Shown here in pieces: positions 62,249 through 64,000 of a stretch of 64,000 nt of DNA. The position numbers and the translations under genes were made by a program. The stretch is from Comamonadaceae bacterium. GTDB lineage: Bacteria > Pseudomonadota > Gammaproteobacteria > Burkholderiales > Burkholderiaceae_C. Position 1 is the first letter of the stretch. Every line of letters begins with the position of its first letter. The stretch spans positions 1-64,000 of the forward strand of contig JAIYBB010000003.1 of assembly GCA_027488735.1 (NCBI GenBank), written 5' to 3'. A model generated the notes under the pieces. The model worked only from the letters and a program-made list of their open reading frames with translations. It made no database searches and was not told where the DNA came from.

Positions 62249-62614
62249 ATGAACAAGAAATCGAATCGTTTTTCACCAGAAATGCGCGAACGCGCTGTAC
62301 GCATGGTGCAGCAACACCGGGGCGAGTACCCATCCCTTTGGGCAGCCATTAGATCCATTGCACCCAAGGTTGGCTGTGTGCCGCCGACCTTGCTGGAATG
62401 GGTGAAGAAGGCCGAAGTGGACTCGGGTGTTCGCGCGGGCGTGACCAGTGTCGAACGCGAGCAACTCAAGGCCTTGGAGCGAGAGAACCGGGAATTGCGC
62501 CGAGCCAATGAGATTTTGAAACTTGCGAGCGCTTTTTTATCGAAACTGTGCATTCGCTTGTTTTCGCCCAGGCGGAGCTCGACCGCCGACTCAAGTCCTG
62601 AGAGCCTTTGTTGA
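62249..62614 (+). pseudogene. Disrupted transposase orfA, IS3 group
   Basis: Starts [20 protein letters not shown] and runs intact through the HTH and coiled coil to [13 protein letters not shown]. There a 26-base insertion (about 62539-62564) separates it from its normal end [10 protein letters not shown], which survives at 62569-62598 out of frame but comes back into frame if 26 bases are removed. Confidence 0.8.
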
Positions 62615-63508
62615 CCAACACCTTGACACCTTTGGGGTCGAGCCCATTTGCAAGGCTTTGCAATTGGCCCCATCCGGTTACAGGCTTCATGCCAGACGTC
62701 AACGCATACCCACACTGCAAAGCGACAGGGCTAAACGAGACTCGATATTGATACCGCAAATCAAGAGCGTGTGGGATTCGAATTGGCAAGTCTATGGAGC
62801 CGACAAGGTCTGGAAACAAATGAACCGTGAAGGGGTTGCTGTTGCACGCTGCACGGTTGAACGATTGATGCGTCAACAAGGCTTGTGCGGCGTGCGCCGA
62901 GGCAAAGTCATACGCACCATCACGCCAGATACCTCAGCCCCGTGCCCATTGGACAGGGTCAATCGGCAGTTCAATGCGGCTCGGCCCAACCAGTTGTGGG
63001 TATCGGACTTCACGTACGTGTCCACGTGGCAAGGCTGGCTGTTCGTTGCGTTCGTCATCGATGTGTTTGTCAGAAAAATTGTGGGTTGGCGCGTGAGCAG
63101 CTCCATGCGCACTGACTTCGTGTTGGATGCACTGGAGCAAGCTTTGTTTGATCGCCGCCAGAGCTTGACGAATCCTTGGTTCACCGTTCTGATCGTGGCT
63201 CGCCATATGTGTCCATTAGGGACACCGAAAGACTGGCAGAAGCTGGCATCGAACCATCGGTGGGTAGTCGTGGTGACAGCTACGACAACGCGCTGGCAGA
63301 AACCATCAACGGGCTGTACAAGGCTGAGTTGATACACCGCCGGGCTCCTTGGAGGACATAGGAATCCGTGGAACTGGCCACCCTGCAATGGGTGCACTGG
63401 TTCAATCACATCCGACTGCTCGAGCCGATTGGATACATTCCACCGGCCGCAGCTGAAAACTACTATCGGCAACTAGCCCATAGCCAAGAGACAATCGTCT
63501 CAACTTAG
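62597..63508 (+). pseudogene. Disrupted transposase orfB, IS3 group
   Basis: Reads [20 protein letters not shown] through the rve integrase start NQLWVSDFTYVSTWQGWLFV (first catalytic Asp). A frameshift near 63170 moves it to the frame of VHRSDRGSPYVSI (second Asp) and GDSYDNALAETINGLYKAEL (Glu). TAG at 63359 replaces an Arg codon, after which ESVELATLQWVHWFNH continues to the true end. Confidence 0.82.
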
Positions 63509-63563
63509 ACCAACTGGCCTCCACGATACCCGGGGCGATTCAGTATTAAATTTGTAATAATGT

Positions 63564-63958
63564 GTAGTGGCTGGCTGGTCCATAAAACCTACGATTTCTA
63601 AAGAGCTAGTTTTGTATGTGTTGATGATGGCTGTATGGTGGCACAAATATAATTAGGTGGTGATTATCTATTCAGATCGGGGTAGCCAATACCGCAACGA
63701 TGACTGGAAACGGTTTTGTGATGCCAATCTAATGTTGCCGAGTATTAGTTGTCGTGGCAATCGCTTAGATAACGAAGTGGCAGAGTCAATATTCAGTTCT
63801 TTGAAAAAAAAGAACAAAATTTGATGCGTATTTACAAAACCCCAGATCTGGCCCGGGAAGATGTATTTCATTACATAGAAGCTTTTTACAGTCGAACGCA
63901 ACGCAACAGTAATCTGGGTGGCGTTAGTCCAGAGGCGTTTCAACACGTCTCAATTTGA
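63564..63958 (+). pseudogene. orfB 3' remnant of the outer IS3-family element
   Basis: Starts inside the integrase core: GWSIKPTISKELVL, an in-frame TAG near 63652, YSDRGSQYRNDDWKRF (second Asp), NRLDNEVAESIFSSLKK (Glu). It frameshifts in an A-run near 63805-63815 and finishes RIYKTPDLAREDVFHYIEAF, NSNLGGVSPEAFQ. Typical IS3-family C-terminus but non-functional. Confidence 0.8.
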
Positions 63959-64000
63959 GACTTGAGTTGTCTACTCCATTATGGGAAGTCCAAGGGAACA

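Larger units (their letters stand above)
62199..63542 (+). mobile_element. Complete-ended but inactive IS3-family element (IS3 group)
   Basis: 1344 bp with terminal inverted repeats TGAATCGCCCCGGG (62199-62212) and CCCGGGGCGATTCA (63529-63542). Two frames (orfA 62249, orfB) both carry inactivating changes: a 26-base insertion in orfA, and a frameshift and stop in orfB. Flanks AAG and GTA show no duplication, implying deletion or recombination since insertion. Confidence 0.85.
61357..63992 (+). mobile_element. Degenerate IS3-family element (outer host) with nested insertions
   Basis: Terminal inverted repeats TGGACTTCCCA at 61357-61367 and its complement TGGGAAGTCCA at 63982-63992; inside them, after 7 bases, GTAGAT and (reverse) GTAGAC correspond. 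Left part keeps the start of orfA (61416), right part keeps the integrase end of orfB (63564-63958). The middle was lost and replaced by two other IS3-family pieces. No clear target duplication. Dead. Confidence 0.75.

Noticed and set aside
1..64000. CRISPR arrays, prophage or toxin-antitoxin defence modules
   Set aside because: No regularly spaced identical repeats, cas genes, phage structural genes or typical TA pairs were found.

Overview
This window looks like a chromosomal segment of a freshwater-type betaproteobacterium, most likely in the Burkholderiales and close to Comamonadaceae. The basis is gene order and family content. The blocks dusB-fis-purH, rubredoxin facing a thiD-like kinase, yqgE-ruvX-pyrR-pyrB-pyrC', and fdsGBA-fdhD-fdsD, together with a Bug-type solute-binding protein, are familiar in that group. 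I do not claim a genus. Base composition is uneven: the first 5 kb and 7.1-14.5 kb are AT-rich, 6.1-7.1 kb is distinctly GC-rich, the 15-58 kb core is intermediate, and 59-61.2 kb is very AT-rich.

Layout. 1-14.5 kb is an accessory-looking stretch: small secreted proteins, a DUF2141 protein with a TetR regulator and tandem operators, a HupE-like membrane protein pair, an aromatic-acid MFS carrier, a YdjM-like membrane hydrolase, a bactofilin, a sensor kinase/HTH/FixJ-like regulator group, and an SbtA-type bicarbonate transporter divergent from a LysR regulator. Its intergenic gaps carry imperfect dispersed repeats. 14.9-25.5 kb is a catabolic locus: a tightly overlapping minus-strand operon (enoyl-CoA hydratase, membrane-anchored alpha/beta hydrolase, FAD monooxygenase, isocitrate-lyase-like lyase, isochorismatase-like amidase, maleate-isomerase-like protein, Bug binding protein, acyl-CoA ligase), divergent from paaG-paaI-paaK. 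I cannot assign its substrate; it is the best candidate here for an undescribed pathway. 25.5-43 kb is mostly housekeeping: M61 peptidase, dsbC, a UbiH-like hydroxylase, ychF, dusB-fis, purH, hemL, thiD-like, rubredoxin, phrB, yqgE, ruvX, pyrR, pyrB and a catalytically degenerate dihydroorotase.

42.3-58.3 kb is a redox block. A flavocytochrome-c-type sulfide dehydrogenase pair lies next to modE and divergent modABC (molybdate uptake with a clear ModE box). Convergent to that is the molybdenum-dependent NAD-formate dehydrogenase operon with an OFA-family formate/oxalate-type carrier and a divergent FdsR-like regulator over a near-perfect palindrome. ModABC would supply the metal for FdsA, FdhD would sulfurate its cofactor, and the OFA carrier would bring in the substrate. 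With SbtA this suggests a facultative lithotroph able to use formate and reduced sulfur, although no RuBisCO is in the window.

58.4-64 kb holds a tRNA-Arg(CCT), a short unannotated-size membrane ORF, a large AT-rich TPR/O-GlcNAc-transferase-like gene, and a graveyard of three nested, inactivated IS3-family elements. One of these ends just before the window edge.
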